From Algoriphagus machipongonensis (lineage in GTDB: Bacteria; Bacteroidota; Bacteroidia; Cytophagales; Cyclobacteriaceae), in contig NZ_CM001023.1 in NCBI RefSeq assembly GCF_000166275.1, positions 3,909,001 through 3,973,000 of the forward strand: a stretch of DNA of 64,000 nucleotides. The letters are read 5' to 3'. Made by a program: the position numbers and the translations under genes. This document shows positions 18,402 to 27,520 of the stretch, in pieces. Numbering within the stretch: position 1 is the stretch's first letter; each line of letters begins with the position of its first letter. Under the pieces are notes generated by a model, which saw only the letters and a program-made list of their open reading frames with translations, was not told the origin of the DNA and made no database searches.

Positions 18402-18427
18402 AAAGGCCCTTAAACAAGGGCCTTTTT
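18402..18427. terminator. Intrinsic terminator of the FKBP gene
   Basis: Stem AAGGCCCTT / AAGGGCCTT with an AAC loop and A/T tracts on both sides. It lies 20 bases past the FKBP stop and ends that minus-strand transcript. Confidence 0.85.
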
Positions 18428-18447
18428 TATCAAATTTAATTTTCGAA

Positions 18448-18873
18448 TTAACCGATTTTTACCAGCTCAATATCGAAAATCAAGTCTTTTCCTGCTAACT
18501 GGTGGTTAGCATCTAGTGTTATTTTTTTCTCATCCAATCCTGTAACGATGACAGGCATTGGCTGACCATTTCCCCCTTGAAGTGTTAATTGCATTCCAAT
18601 TTCTGGCTTGATGTCAGCAGGAACCTGCTCAATAGGCACATCAATCATCATATCATCTCTGCGCTCACCGTAGGCTTGGGCAGCAGGAATATTTACTGTC
18701 TTTTTATCGCCAACAGCCATACCATCGACAGCAGCATCAAATCCTTGAATCATTTGACCTGCACCTAGTGTAAATCCTAAGGGCTCTCTATTGACTGAAG
18801 AATCAAAAACACTTCCATCTTCTAATTTTCCGGTGTAGTGCACTTGCACCGCATCGCCTTGTTTAGCTTGCAT
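18448..18873 (-). CDS. SlyD-like FKBP-type peptidyl-prolyl isomerase
   Basis: 141 residues from the ATG at 18873. A longer in-frame extension up to 18966 would run through the promoter and palindromes and lacks family similarity. FKBP signature: VQVHYTGKLEDGSVFDSS, then LGFTLGAGQMIQGFDAAVDGM, interrupted by the insert-in-flap domain (AAQAYGERRDD to KKITLDANHQLAGKDL) typical of SlyD. It catalyses proline cis-trans isomerisation and acts as a cytoplasmic chaperone. The metal-binding His-rich tail of E. coli SlyD is absent. A good -7 box (TACCTTTG) lies 23 bases upstream. Confidence 0.92.
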   Translation of the reverse strand: MQAKQGDAVQVHYTGKLEDGSVFDSSVNREPLGFTLGAGQMIQGFDAAVDGMAVGDKKTVNIPAAQAYGERRDDMMIDVPIEQVPADIKPEIGMQLTLQGGNGQPMPVIVTGLDEKKITLDANHQLAGKDLIFDIELVKIG

Positions 18874-18895
18874 GTTATTTCTTTTGGTTAAAGCA

Positions 18896-18903
18896 CAAAG
18901 GTA
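18896..18903 (-). promoter_or_regulatory. Bacteroidota -7 promoter box of the FKBP gene
   Basis: TACCTTTG on the minus strand matches TAnnTTTG exactly, 23 bases before the ATG. The -33 position is only TTTT. The palindrome at 18929-18944 lies directly upstream of it. Confidence 0.5.
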
Positions 18904-18928
18904 CATAAAACTTTTAGGGCATAAAACC

Positions 18929-18944
18929 CGGACAGTACTGTCCG
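18929..18944. promoter_or_regulatory. Perfect palindromic operator candidate 1
   Basis: CGGACAGTACTGTCCG, a perfect 16-base palindrome. It sits just upstream of the FKBP -33 region. A second copy lies with its centre 41 bases away, about four helical turns, so both face the same side of the helix. Confidence 0.6.
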
Positions 18945-18970
18945 AATACAGTATAAAAACGTACATTTAT

Positions 18971-18984
18971 GAACAGTACTGTCC
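18971..18984. promoter_or_regulatory. Palindromic operator candidate 2
   Basis: GAACAGTACTGTCC, the same palindrome as copy 1 with one mismatch; the core ACAGTACTGT is perfect. A half-site ACAGTA lies between the copies (18948-18953). It is 73 bases before the NtrC-type regulator gene. Confidence 0.6.
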
Positions 18985-19057
18985 GAAAAAATAGCCTATA
19001 AGGGCTTTTGAGGGCATTGGCATCATTTTCCCCTTACTATAGACCAAACAAGAAACC

Positions 19058-20440
19058 ATGGAAAATCAAGATCTGGGAAAAATTCTCATTATAGACGATA
19101 ACGAAGACCTACTTTTTGCTGCCAAAATGCTTCTTAAAAAGCATGCAAAGGAAGTTTCTATTGAAAAAGACCCCAGAAGAATCCCTTTTTTGATCAATAA
19201 CAATTCCTATGATGTCATCCTTTTGGATATGAATTTCCGGGAAGACACTACTTCAGGTAAAGAGGGCTTCCACTGGCTAAAACAAATAAAGGAAATTGAC
19301 CCTAGTGCCGTAGTCATCTTAATCACTGCATTTGGTGATGTTGAAATGGCTGTGCAGGCATTGAAAGAAGGTGCGACAGACTTTATTCTAAAACCTTGGC
19401 AGAACGAGAAGTTGCTTGCTACACTTTCCTCAGCGATTAAATTGAAAGAAAGTTATAAGGAAGTAGAAAAACTCAGTTCTAGACAGAAACAAATGCAGTC
19501 TGACATGAAAAAGCCTTACAGCGACATCATTGGTCAGAGTGCTTCCATGAAAAATATTTTCTCCATCATTGACAAGGTAGCTCAGACAGATGCCAATGTG
19601 TTGATTTTGGGTGAAAATGGTACAGGTAAAGAGTTAATTGCAAGAGCTATACATGATCGTTCTCACCGTAACGATGAGATTTTCGTGGGTGTGGATATGG
19701 GAGCAATAACGGAAACCCTATTCGAATCCGAGCTTTTTGGCCATAAAAGAGGTGCTTTCACGGACGCCAAAGATGACCGAGCAGGTCGTTTTGAAGTAGC
19801 TGATAAAGGAACCCTATTTTTAGATGAAATAGGAAACCTTTCCATGCCTTTACAGTCCAAGCTTTTAACTGTATTGCAAAGAAGAGAAGTAACCAGAATC
19901 GGTACCAATAAAGCTATTCCTGTAGATATCAGATTGATATGTGCTACCAACATGCATGTACATGAAATGGTCATGGAAAATACCTTTAGACAAGATTTAC
20001 TCTATAGGATCAACACGGTAGAAATTTTCCTTCCTCCACTGAGAGAAAGACAGGATGATATTCCACTTTTGGCAAACCATTTTCTAAAGTCTTACTCACA
20101 GAAATACCGCAAAAACTTCGAAGGTTTCAAACCTTCTGCAATGGAACTCCTTCAACGATACAATTGGCCAGGAAACATCCGTGAGCTTCAGCATGCTATT
20201 GAAAGAGCAATTATCATGGCCGAAGGCGATGAACTGGATTCTAGAGATTTCTTCTTCCTTTCTGCAAAACCTGCATCCGAAAAAGCTCCTGCTAACAACA
20301 CTTTGAATCTGGACGATATGGAAAGAAGTACGATTCAGAGAGCGATCGATAAAAACGGAGGAAACATTTCAAAAGCTGCTAAAGAGCTAGGCCTAACTAG
20401 AGCATCTCTTTACAGAAGATTAGAAAAATATGGATTATAA
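19058..20440 (+). CDS. Sigma-54-dependent response regulator (NtrC/AtoC type)
   Basis: 460 residues with three domains. The receiver domain (about 8-125) has acidic residues in IIDDNED and the phospho-acceptor Asp57 in VILLDMNF. The AAA+ domain has Walker A GENGTGKE (185-192), the sigma-54 contact loop GAFTDA (232-237, where most activators have GAFTGA) and Walker B-like LFLDEIGN. A Fis-type helix-turn-helix lies at the C-terminus (NGGNISKAAKELGLTRASLYRRL). It activates transcription by remodelling sigma-54 polymerase. It overlaps the sensor kinase gene by 11 bases, so the two form one system. Confidence 0.93.
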   Translation: MENQDLGKILIIDDNEDLLFAAKMLLKKHAKEVSIEKDPRRIPFLINNNSYDVILLDMNFREDTTSGKEGFHWLKQIKEIDPSAVVILITAFGDVEMAVQALKEGATDFILKPWQNEKLLATLSSAIKLKESYKEVEKLSSRQKQMQSDMKKPYSDIIGQSASMKNIFSIIDKVAQTDANVLILGENGTGKELIARAIHDRSHRNDEIFVGVDMGAITETLFESELFGHKRGAFTDAKDDRAGRFEVADKGTLFLDEIGNLSMPLQSKLLTVLQRREVTRIGTNKAIPVDIRLICATNMHVHEMVMENTFRQDLLYRINTVEIFLPPLRERQDDIPLLANHFLKSYSQKYRKNFEGFKPSAMELLQRYNWPGNIRELQHAIERAIIMAEGDELDSRDFFFLSAKPASEKAPANNTLNLDDMERSTIQRAIDKNGGNISKAAKELGLTRASLYRRLEKYGL

Positions 20441-21773
20441 AGTTGGCTTACTGGGTAGAATCGCCTTTCTAGCCGCTAATCTCTTCCTATTGGCCTACAC
20501 AATTTTCAATGATTGGGGTGTCTTTATGATCTCTCTCTTCTTGATTTTGGTAGTGATCCAAATCATCTTTTTACTTAAATACTCAGAGAGCTCCTTCAAA
20601 AAAGTGCGTGTCTTTCTGGACAATATCAAACAGGATAATTATTCGGAATTATACCCAGTCAAATTTGATGGAACCGAAACAGATGACTTGCATATTGAAT
20701 TCAATGCCATACTGGCAAAGCTGAAAGAAGACCAAGTTGAAAAAGAAGCCAACTACCAATATTTCCGATCAGTTTTTAAACACCTCAGCATTGGCTTAAT
20801 CACATTTGGAGAAAATGGTGAGATTCAAATTGTCAATACTGCCGCAAAAAGAATACTGGATGTTGAAGAATTGAAGAACATTTCTGAGGTAGAAATGATC
20901 AACAAGGAACTTCACCTTGCCATCCACAACCTTCGAACTGGTGGTTCTGAACTTATCAAAATAGCGCATCCAGATGGAATCATGCAGCTTTCGGTATATG
21001 TCATTGAGCTATTGATGAGAGGCGAGAAATTTAAATTGGTCTCACTTCAGAACATTCAGTCAGAACTGGAAGAAAAAGAAATGGAAGCTTGGCAAAATCT
21101 TGTCAAGATATTGACTCATGAAATCATGAATTCCATAGCTCCAATCTCTTCTTTAGCAGGCACGATAAAAGGAGATATTGAGTCCAAAATGGATGAGATT
21201 AGCCCAGTGAGTCCTTCCGATATGGAAGACTACCTTATGGGGATAAGTACTATCGAAAAACGAAGCGAAGGTTTGATCAATTTTGTTTCGGACTTCAGAA
21301 GCCTTGCTCATATTCCTGCCCCTAAATTCAGCAGCATCGGAATCTCCAAATTATTTGATCAGCTAGAAACTCTCTTAGCCCACCAATTGGAAGCAAAACA
21401 AGTCAGCTTGCATAAAGAGTTAAATCCACCTGAGCTCATTCTATTCGGTGATCAGACTCAAATTGAACAGGTATTGATCAACTTAGCTCAAAATGCAATT
21501 CATGCTGTAGAAGATTGCGAAAACAAAATAATCACGCTAAGGGCTTTCATAGATGAGGCAGGAAAAATTATTCTTGAAGTAAGTGATACTGGAAAAGGCA
21601 TTGAAGAAGAAGCTCTATCGAAAATTTTCATTCCGTTCTTTACTACGAAGAAGAAAGGTTCTGGAATAGGCCTGAGTCTTTCCAAGCAAATCATGCGAAG
21701 ACATAAAGGAAATATCCAAGTGAGATCCATTCAAGGAGAAGGCACGACATTTAAATTGATTTTTAACGGGTAA
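20430..21773 (+). CDS. Sensor histidine kinase (NtrY/AtoS-like)
   Basis: 447 residues. Two membrane spans near the N-terminus (about 8-27 and 29-49) with almost no periplasmic loop suggest sensing within the membrane or cytoplasm. A HAMP/PAS-like region follows (YFRSVFKHLSIGLITFGENGEIQ, about 110-180). The dimerisation helix has His230 in ILTHEIMNSIAPISSLAG. The ATPase domain shows the N box (EQVLINLAQNAIHAV), G1 (VSDTGKGI) and G2 (KKGSGIGLSLS). It starts 11 bases before the end of the sigma-54 regulator gene and presumably phosphorylates Asp57 of that protein. Confidence 0.92.
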   Translation: MDYKVGLLGRIAFLAANLFLLAYTIFNDWGVFMISLFLILVVIQIIFLLKYSESSFKKVRVFLDNIKQDNYSELYPVKFDGTETDDLHIEFNAILAKLKEDQVEKEANYQYFRSVFKHLSIGLITFGENGEIQIVNTAAKRILDVEELKNISEVEMINKELHLAIHNLRTGGSELIKIAHPDGIMQLSVYVIELLMRGEKFKLVSLQNIQSELEEKEMEAWQNLVKILTHEIMNSIAPISSLAGTIKGDIESKMDEISPVSPSDMEDYLMGISTIEKRSEGLINFVSDFRSLAHIPAPKFSSIGISKLFDQLETLLAHQLEAKQVSLHKELNPPELILFGDQTQIEQVLINLAQNAIHAVEDCENKIITLRAFIDEAGKIILEVSDTGKGIEEEALSKIFIPFFTTKKKGSGIGLSLSKQIMRRHKGNIQVRSIQGEGTTFKLIFNG

Positions 21774-21836
21774 ACCATTTTTCTTCAAGCAGAGAACACG
21801 GTATATGACTTCCTCACTAACCATTAGCTAAATTCT

Positions 21837-23366
21837 GTGAACAAGCAAAACTTTTTATTAGCCAGCTTTGTCTTACTCAAGTTTGTCTTACAATACTTGC
21901 TAATAGATGATGGCTATGAACTGCATCGGGATGAGTTTTTGCATTTAGACCAAGCTCATCACTTAGCATGGGGCTATATTTCAGTACCCCCTGTCACTTC
22001 TTGGTTTTCCTATGTTATTTACCTTTTGGGGAAATCGGAATTTTGGGTCAAATTCTTCCCCGCCCTTTTTGGAGCATTAACCATCGTCTTGGTTTGGAAA
22101 GCCATAGAAAAGCTCGGAGGAACTTTGTTTGCGTGTACCTTGGCAGCCACAGCATTACTTTTTTCTGCTTTGGCAAGGCTAAATATCCTCTTCCAACCTA
22201 ATTCATTTGATATTCTTGCCTGGACATTTGTCTACTTTTCCCTCATCAGTTATTTCAAAAGCAACAAAACCATTTGGCTTTATTGGATGGGAGTCGGTTT
22301 TGGTTTTGGCTTCCTCAATAAATACACGGTACTATTTTTGGCTCTAGGGTTAGCATTGGGTTTACTTTGCACCCCACAAAGAAAGATTTTCAAAAACCCT
22401 CATTTATATGGAGGTCTTGGTTTGGGGTTGATCATTGCACTGCCTAACATTATTTGGCAAGTCATCAATGACTTTCCTGTCATATGGCACATGAGAATGC
22501 TAAGTCAGTTTCAGCTAGTCAATGTAAACCGGGTGGAATTCCTTACGGAGCAACCTCTATTTTTTATAGGTTCCATTTTTATTTTAATTGCTTCACTCAT
22601 TTCTTTTTTCACTTTCCCTCCATTTAAAAACTACCGGTATTTATTCTTTTCACTCTTTTTTACGCTAGCAATTTTCGCCTATTTCAGGGCAAAAGCCTAC
22701 TATGCGATAGGCCTCTATCCTATCCTTTTCGTATTCGGTTCTATTTACCTTTCAAAAATCTTAGCCGTAGGATGGCTTCGGTATCTAAAGCCCATAACCT
22801 ACCTCATCCCTATTGCAGTATTTGTATGGATTTGTCCATTGATATTCCCAATTCATTCCCCTGATAAATTAAAAAAGGTCTATGAAGAGAATATAGACTT
22901 GAATTTAACTACTTGGGAAGATGGAAAAACACATTCCATTCCTCAGGATTTTGCAGATATGCTGGGCTGGAAAGAACTAGCTGAGTTGGTAGATCAAGCT
23001 TACGCCAAAGCTCCATCAGATGAATACACATTGATTATTTGTGATAATTATGGGCAAGCAGGTGCTATCAATTTTTATTCAAAAACCAAAGGACTACAGG
23101 CCATCACCATGAGTGCAGATTATGTCAATTGGCTTGATTTGAGTAGAGAAATAAAAAATGTGATTTTGGTGAGAGAGGCCACGGATATAATTTCAGAACG
23201 TGAGATATCTTTCTTTGATCAGTCCGAAGCCATAGGTAGTATCACTGATCCCAATGCAAGAGAAGTAGGCACTAAAGTTCATTTGTTGATTGGAGCTAAA
23301 ACCGATATCAATGAGATTTTAACAAATGAGGTCAAAGAAAAGAAAGCAGAGTTTGTAGGTTATTAA
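21837..23366 (+). CDS. Membrane glycosyltransferase, GT39/ArnT-like
   Basis: 509 residues with about 10-12 membrane spans, starting at a GTG. The first loop contains DGYELHRDEFLHLDQAHHLAWG, the acidic first loop typical of dolichyl-phosphate-mannose/ArnT-type (PF13231, GT39) enzymes that move a sugar from a polyprenyl phosphate to lipid or protein at the periplasmic face. PPVTSWFSYVIYL follows. The C-terminal 130 residues are a soluble periplasmic domain. Donor and acceptor are unknown. It lies 63 bases after the kinase gene. Confidence 0.8.
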   Translation: MNKQNFLLASFVLLKFVLQYLLIDDGYELHRDEFLHLDQAHHLAWGYISVPPVTSWFSYVIYLLGKSEFWVKFFPALFGALTIVLVWKAIEKLGGTLFACTLAATALLFSALARLNILFQPNSFDILAWTFVYFSLISYFKSNKTIWLYWMGVGFGFGFLNKYTVLFLALGLALGLLCTPQRKIFKNPHLYGGLGLGLIIALPNIIWQVINDFPVIWHMRMLSQFQLVNVNRVEFLTEQPLFFIGSIFILIASLISFFTFPPFKNYRYLFFSLFFTLAIFAYFRAKAYYAIGLYPILFVFGSIYLSKILAVGWLRYLKPITYLIPIAVFVWICPLIFPIHSPDKLKKVYEENIDLNLTTWEDGKTHSIPQDFADMLGWKELAELVDQAYAKAPSDEYTLIICDNYGQAGAINFYSKTKGLQAITMSADYVNWLDLSREIKNVILVREATDIISEREISFFDQSEAIGSITDPNAREVGTKVHLLIGAKTDINEILTNEVKEKKAEFVGY

Positions 23367-23503
23367 ACAGATCTTTAAAACTATATCCTTTCAGAAAGAT
23401 CATCGAGTCAAGTTCAGACTCTTTTTCTTAATTTCAACTTAGAAGATCTCTCACCAAGTATTTTTACTTATCAAAAAATCCTGAATTTTAAATAAAGGCA
23501 GAA

Positions 23504-23881
23504 ATGAAATTTTATACCGCAATCCCCAAAAGTCTAAAGCCCTACTACGATTCAGAAATTGAAAAGTATTATTTGGCACTTGAAGGTGGGGATTTAAATA
23601 AAGCCTGGAACCATTTGGAGCGAGCTCATATCATAGGTCAAAGATACCCTTACAACCATAGTTATGCTCACTGGAAAATGCTTCAATTTGGGTTTAAAAT
23701 AAAAAGTGGAAAAGAAATTCTGGGGCAGATACCGAGGCTTATCGTCGGAGGTGTCAAATCTTTTGTTGGCAAAATACCCGAAGGTAATCCTGGTGGAGCG
23801 AATGTCCCGCCCTTAAAACCATTCCCAATAGAACAGGAAATAAAAGAAATTTTCATGAAAGCAGGATTAAGCCCATCTTAG
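23504..23881 (+). CDS. DUF3703 domain-containing protein
   Basis: 125 residues, soluble. The conserved segments EGGDLNKAWNHLERAHIIGQ (about 27-46) and HSYAHWKMLQFGFK, followed by GQIPRLIVGGVKSFVGKIPEGNPGGANV, match the DUF3703 family. Function is unknown. Several histidines with aromatic partners hint at metal or ligand binding, which is conjecture. The start is the ATG at 23504. Confidence 0.85.
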   Translation: MKFYTAIPKSLKPYYDSEIEKYYLALEGGDLNKAWNHLERAHIIGQRYPYNHSYAHWKMLQFGFKIKSGKEILGQIPRLIVGGVKSFVGKIPEGNPGGANVPPLKPFPIEQEIKEIFMKAGLSPS

Positions 23882-24073
23882 GTTTCAAATTGACTTTTCT
23901 TAAAGCAAGAAGTTTGCAGTCTTTTTTATTTAATCAACCTTTTTGGGTTTCATCCGAAGTTTATAAACCTCTACTCAATTATTCTTTCTTTGTAGGGAAA
24001 TCTCATCACACTTATTTCAAAAAAATATTATTAAGTTAAACCCCCTTTGATCTCCGAGTGTTGAATCTATTAA

Positions 24074-24964
24074 ATGAATCAAATGTCATTGAAACAGTTA
24101 TTGATTTACTCCTTACTCCTACTCAGTTCTAGGATGACATTTGGTCAAAATGATCAAAACCTTCTTTCTGTTCAGACCATACTTTTTAAAGTTACCAACC
24201 CGGAAACTCAATACACTTCCTTTTTATTTGGAACGCATCATGCATTTGGAAAATCCTTTTTTGACTCATTATCTGATGCCAATGATGCCTTAAATAGAAG
24301 TGACCTACTGATTAAAGAAAATCTAAATATCCCAGGCCATTTGGCGGAAGACATCATCAATAGCCGTTCGAAAATCACAGAATGGAAAAAGCTCTTGAAT
24401 AAAAATGATTTGGCTTTCATCGAATTACTATTTTATTCAAGCCCTACGAACTACCAAAAAATGACTGCTGCTGAGATGTATACTTTCCTAAATAGGTATT
24501 TTACTCAACAGATATGTATTGACAGGGAAGAAACAGATACATCATTAACTCTGGATGATTATATCGGGCTGAAGGCAAAAGAGCAAGGTATTGAGCTCAA
24601 AGGCCTTGAAACTACCGAGGACCAAATAGAGCTTATCAATCAGGATGTAGCGGGATTGCCAACTAAAGTCCATAAAAAAAGACTCGCAAATATTATAGAA
24701 AAGATAAAGTCTAGAAATACCACCTATTGTGGTCAGTCTGAATGGTATGCTCAAATGGACATCGATTATGAACTGGAAAATCCTTGTGAAAACACACTGG
24801 TTCTCAAGGATAGGAATGATAAATGGATGAAAACTCTCGAAGGGGAAATGCTTTCCAAAAACTGCTTCATCGTTGTGGGTCTAAGCCATCTTATGTACGA
24901 TTGTGGGTTAATCAACCAGCTTCAAAACAAAGGCTTTATTGTATCCCCAATTAGTTTAAAATGA
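24074..24964 (+). CDS. TraB/GumN family protein
   Basis: 296 residues with an N-terminal hydrophobic signal (LLIYSLLLLSSRMTFGQ). The TraB/GumN fold is recognisable: FKVTNPETQYTSFLFGTHHAFG (the GTxH motif, about 52-56), a middle segment ending YIGLKAKEQGIELKGLETTEDQ (the GLET element) and a terminal NCFIVVGLSHLMYDCGLINQLQNKGF (the G.SHL element). The family is thought to be Tiki-like metalloproteases; the key His and Glu residues are present here. Probably periplasmic or membrane-associated. The substrate is unknown. Confidence 0.85.
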   Translation: MNQMSLKQLLIYSLLLLSSRMTFGQNDQNLLSVQTILFKVTNPETQYTSFLFGTHHAFGKSFFDSLSDANDALNRSDLLIKENLNIPGHLAEDIINSRSKITEWKKLLNKNDLAFIELLFYSSPTNYQKMTAAEMYTFLNRYFTQQICIDREETDTSLTLDDYIGLKAKEQGIELKGLETTEDQIELINQDVAGLPTKVHKKRLANIIEKIKSRNTTYCGQSEWYAQMDIDYELENPCENTLVLKDRNDKWMKTLEGEMLSKNCFIVVGLSHLMYDCGLINQLQNKGFIVSPISLK

Positions 24965-25072
24965 AATCTCGAAAAGGAGAAGAAATAAAGATTTTCTAAT
25001 GACATTAGCTAAAGAAAAACACTTCCACATTTTGAGAAATAGGAAAAGTTAGAGATCCAATGACTATTAAAA

Positions 25073-26602
25073 ATGACTCTTATCCCTATTAAAAAATCAC
25101 TAACTTTTATTGGGCTCTTATTTAGCACCTATGCAATTCAAGCGCAAGACACTCATCCACTCAAAGGAAAAGTTCTAGCAGAAAGTTATTGCGCCTCATG
25201 CCATTCCTTCCCTGCTCCAAGCTTATTACCTAAAGAAATTTGGAGAAAACAAGTACTACCTCAAATGGCCGCTTTTATGGGAATCAAGTCAGCCCAAGAT
25301 ACCCTAGGAGTTTGGGAGAATAAACCTGCAGAAGAAATTGCCCAGCTTAAAAAACTAGGAGTCTACCCTTCCAGAAGTCTACTTAGCAAAGAAGATTATA
25401 AAGAGATCGTCAATTATTACCTAGCTGAAGCACCCATTAAATTAGCTCCGCAAAAACCAAAAGATCTACCTGAGACATTACAAGGCTTTACTCCAAAAAA
25501 GTTATTTATAGAAGGAATAAAAAGTCCAATGACCAGCCTTGTTGCCATAAATGAGGAAAGAAAGGAATTGATTATTTCTGATGCTAACACCAACCAACTC
25601 TACGTAAAAGTTCAAAATGACGAACTGTTTACCTTACCTCCCACCAGCAGCCCTGCAGTACATTATATTAAGAAGAGCCCAAATACTTATAACTTCCTTT
25701 CCATAGGTTCAATTGCACCAAGTGACCTTTCTCAAGGAGCACTTTATGAGATGGATTTAAACTCTAATTCTTGGAATCAGGTGAAAGATGAGCTTTCAAG
25801 GCCAGTTTACGGAATTTGGGCAGATCTTGAAAATGATGGTATACCAGACTTCATCCTATGTAATTATGGAAACCATGGTGGAAATATATCTCTTTTTATG
25901 GACGGAGACTTCACCACTAATCCACAAATTCTTGGGGGAGCAGGTGCAAGAAAAGTGGAAGTGGTCGACTTGAATCAAGATGGGAAGCTTGATATTTTGG
26001 CCCTCTTTTGTCAAGGAAATGAACGCTTCTCTGTTTTTTATAATCAAGGAAAGGGACAATTCGAAAGTGAAAAAATATTACTCAGATTTTCACCTTTAAT
26101 GGGCTCTAGTTACTTTGAAATGCGGGATATGAACGCAGATGGAAAGCTGGACCTTTTGATTAGCAATGGAGATAACTGGGACTATTCCTCCGTTTTAAAA
26201 CCTTACCATGGCTTTCGCATTTATGAAAATCTGGGAGGAGAAAACTTTGAAGAATCATGGTTTTATCCCCAATATGGAGCTACCAAGGTAATGAGCTTAG
26301 ATTTTGATGATGATGGTGATCTTGACTTAGCGACTATCGCTTTTTATGATGAATTAGACAACCCCGAACACCAGTTTTTGCTTTTTGAGAATCTCGGAAA
26401 CATGGTATTCAAACCGAAAAGTGTTCCCGAAGCAGCCTTGGGAAAATGGTTGACGATGGATGTGGGAGATATAGACGCAGATGGTGACTCAGATATTGTT
26501 TTGGGAGCCTATTCACATAATGTATTAGAATTCACAAAACTCCTTATTCAGGGAGTTGAGGAAATACCCAATGTCTTGATTCTAGAAAACAACAAATACT
26601 GA
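25073..26602 (+). CDS. Secreted cytochrome c / FG-GAP (VCBS) repeat protein
   Basis: 509 residues; signal peptide cut after AIQA. A single haem c site, CASCH (about residue 42-46), opens a small cytochrome-like domain ending around 120. It is followed by a beta-propeller with FG-GAP/VCBS calcium loops: DLNQDGKLDIL, DMNADGKLDLL, DFDDDGDLDLA and DIDADGDSDIV. The distal methionine could be the one in QMAAFMG. Such proteins are exported in Bacteroidota and suspected of redox or carbohydrate-binding roles; the actual role is unknown. A terminator follows. Confidence 0.85.
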   Translation: MTLIPIKKSLTFIGLLFSTYAIQAQDTHPLKGKVLAESYCASCHSFPAPSLLPKEIWRKQVLPQMAAFMGIKSAQDTLGVWENKPAEEIAQLKKLGVYPSRSLLSKEDYKEIVNYYLAEAPIKLAPQKPKDLPETLQGFTPKKLFIEGIKSPMTSLVAINEERKELIISDANTNQLYVKVQNDELFTLPPTSSPAVHYIKKSPNTYNFLSIGSIAPSDLSQGALYEMDLNSNSWNQVKDELSRPVYGIWADLENDGIPDFILCNYGNHGGNISLFMDGDFTTNPQILGGAGARKVEVVDLNQDGKLDILALFCQGNERFSVFYNQGKGQFESEKILLRFSPLMGSSYFEMRDMNADGKLDLLISNGDNWDYSSVLKPYHGFRIYENLGGENFEESWFYPQYGATKVMSLDFDDDGDLDLATIAFYDELDNPEHQFLLFENLGNMVFKPKSVPEAALGKWLTMDVGDIDADGDSDIVLGAYSHNVLEFTKLLIQGVEEIPNVLILENNKY

Positions 26603-26621
26603 AGTCAGATTAGGAATAAAA

Positions 26622-26655
26622 AAAACTCCGCACAAAATGATTTGCACGGAGTTTT
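26622..26655. terminator. Intrinsic terminator between convergent genes
   Basis: Stem AAAACTCCG / CGGAGTTTT, with CAAA/TTTG able to extend it, between the cytochrome/FG-GAP gene and the lipoprotein gene on the other strand. Confidence 0.75.
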
Positions 26656-26674
26656 AAAAGGAAAATTATCCCAA

Positions 26675-27487
26675 TTAATCAGCCAAAGTAACTGTTCTTG
26701 TCACTTCATTAAATCCACCTGGAATTAAATTTCCAGCTGAATCCAACAGCTCCAATTTGATAGTTACTTCTCCTTTTGGAAGACCTTTGATGATATATGG
26801 AGACCATTCGGTGATCATAAATTCTTGACCATTAATAGTAGCTCTTACTTTGTTACCATCTTCAGAAAGTGTAGTATTCAATAAGAAGAAATCCAACATT
26901 AAGTTCTCTGTGTCAGCTCCGCTGTATTCACCTTTTGGACGGCTATAGATCATTGTTGGCTTTTCCAAGTCAACACCTTGATCATCTCCTGCATCACCTA
27001 CTACAATCTTTTTTGCAACAAATGAATCGGCGTTTTTCACAGACTCATGGTAAGATCTACTTAAGAAGGCCACCAAATAATGCGTTCCTTCGGAAACCTC
27101 CTTTTTAAACTCAGGCTCATAATGCGCAGAATAAGGATCATTATCCATGATAAAGTGGATATGCTGACCTTTTCCTGAATTGGCTAGCATACTAGCTACA
27201 CCATTTTTTTCTGTTTGAGCTCCTAATTCGTAATCTCCTACCTCGAAAGCAAAATCAACTTCACCCGCAGCTCCAATTGTCAAATTACTTGGTTGTGATA
27301 ATTTCAAAGATGAACTGGCATAAGCTGGTGAATCCGTGAATTTCTCGATAGTGATTGTGGCAGGAGTAGATTCAGCACTCATTTCAGTCTCTGCACCCAT
27401 TGCTTCCTCATTTTCTGTACTTTTCGTACCGCAACTTGCAGTCATTAACAATACCGCCGCAGCTGTACCTAATATTTTAACATTCAT
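26675..27487 (-). CDS. Hypothetical lipoprotein with DUF4399-like segment
   Basis: 270 residues from the ATG at 27487, which gives a compact lipoprotein signal peptide (MNVKILGTAAAVLLMTASC). An in-frame ATG at 27520 would add 11 basic residues and cannot be excluded. After an acidic linker (about 20-45) the middle part has GKGQHIHFIMDNDPYSAHYEPEFK and THYLVAFLSRSYHESVK, resembling the His-rich DUF4399-like fold. A second beta domain (ATINGQEFMITEWSPYIIKGL) follows. Histidines may bind metal. Function is unknown. Confidence 0.65.
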   Translation of the reverse strand: MNVKILGTAAAVLLMTASCGTKSTENEEAMGAETEMSAESTPATITIEKFTDSPAYASSSLKLSQPSNLTIGAAGEVDFAFEVGDYELGAQTEKNGVASMLANSGKGQHIHFIMDNDPYSAHYEPEFKKEVSEGTHYLVAFLSRSYHESVKNADSFVAKKIVVGDAGDDQGVDLEKPTMIYSRPKGEYSGADTENLMLDFFLLNTTLSEDGNKVRATINGQEFMITEWSPYIIKGLPKGEVTIKLELLDSAGNLIPGGFNEVTRTVTLAD

Positions 27488-27520
27488 AATTTTCGATTTT
27501 TGAAATAAGTTCTTTTTCAT

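Noticed and set aside
18874..18966. N-terminal extension of the FKBP protein
   Set aside because: The extension covers the promoter and the palindrome and has no FKBP similarity; the ATG at 18873 fits the family.
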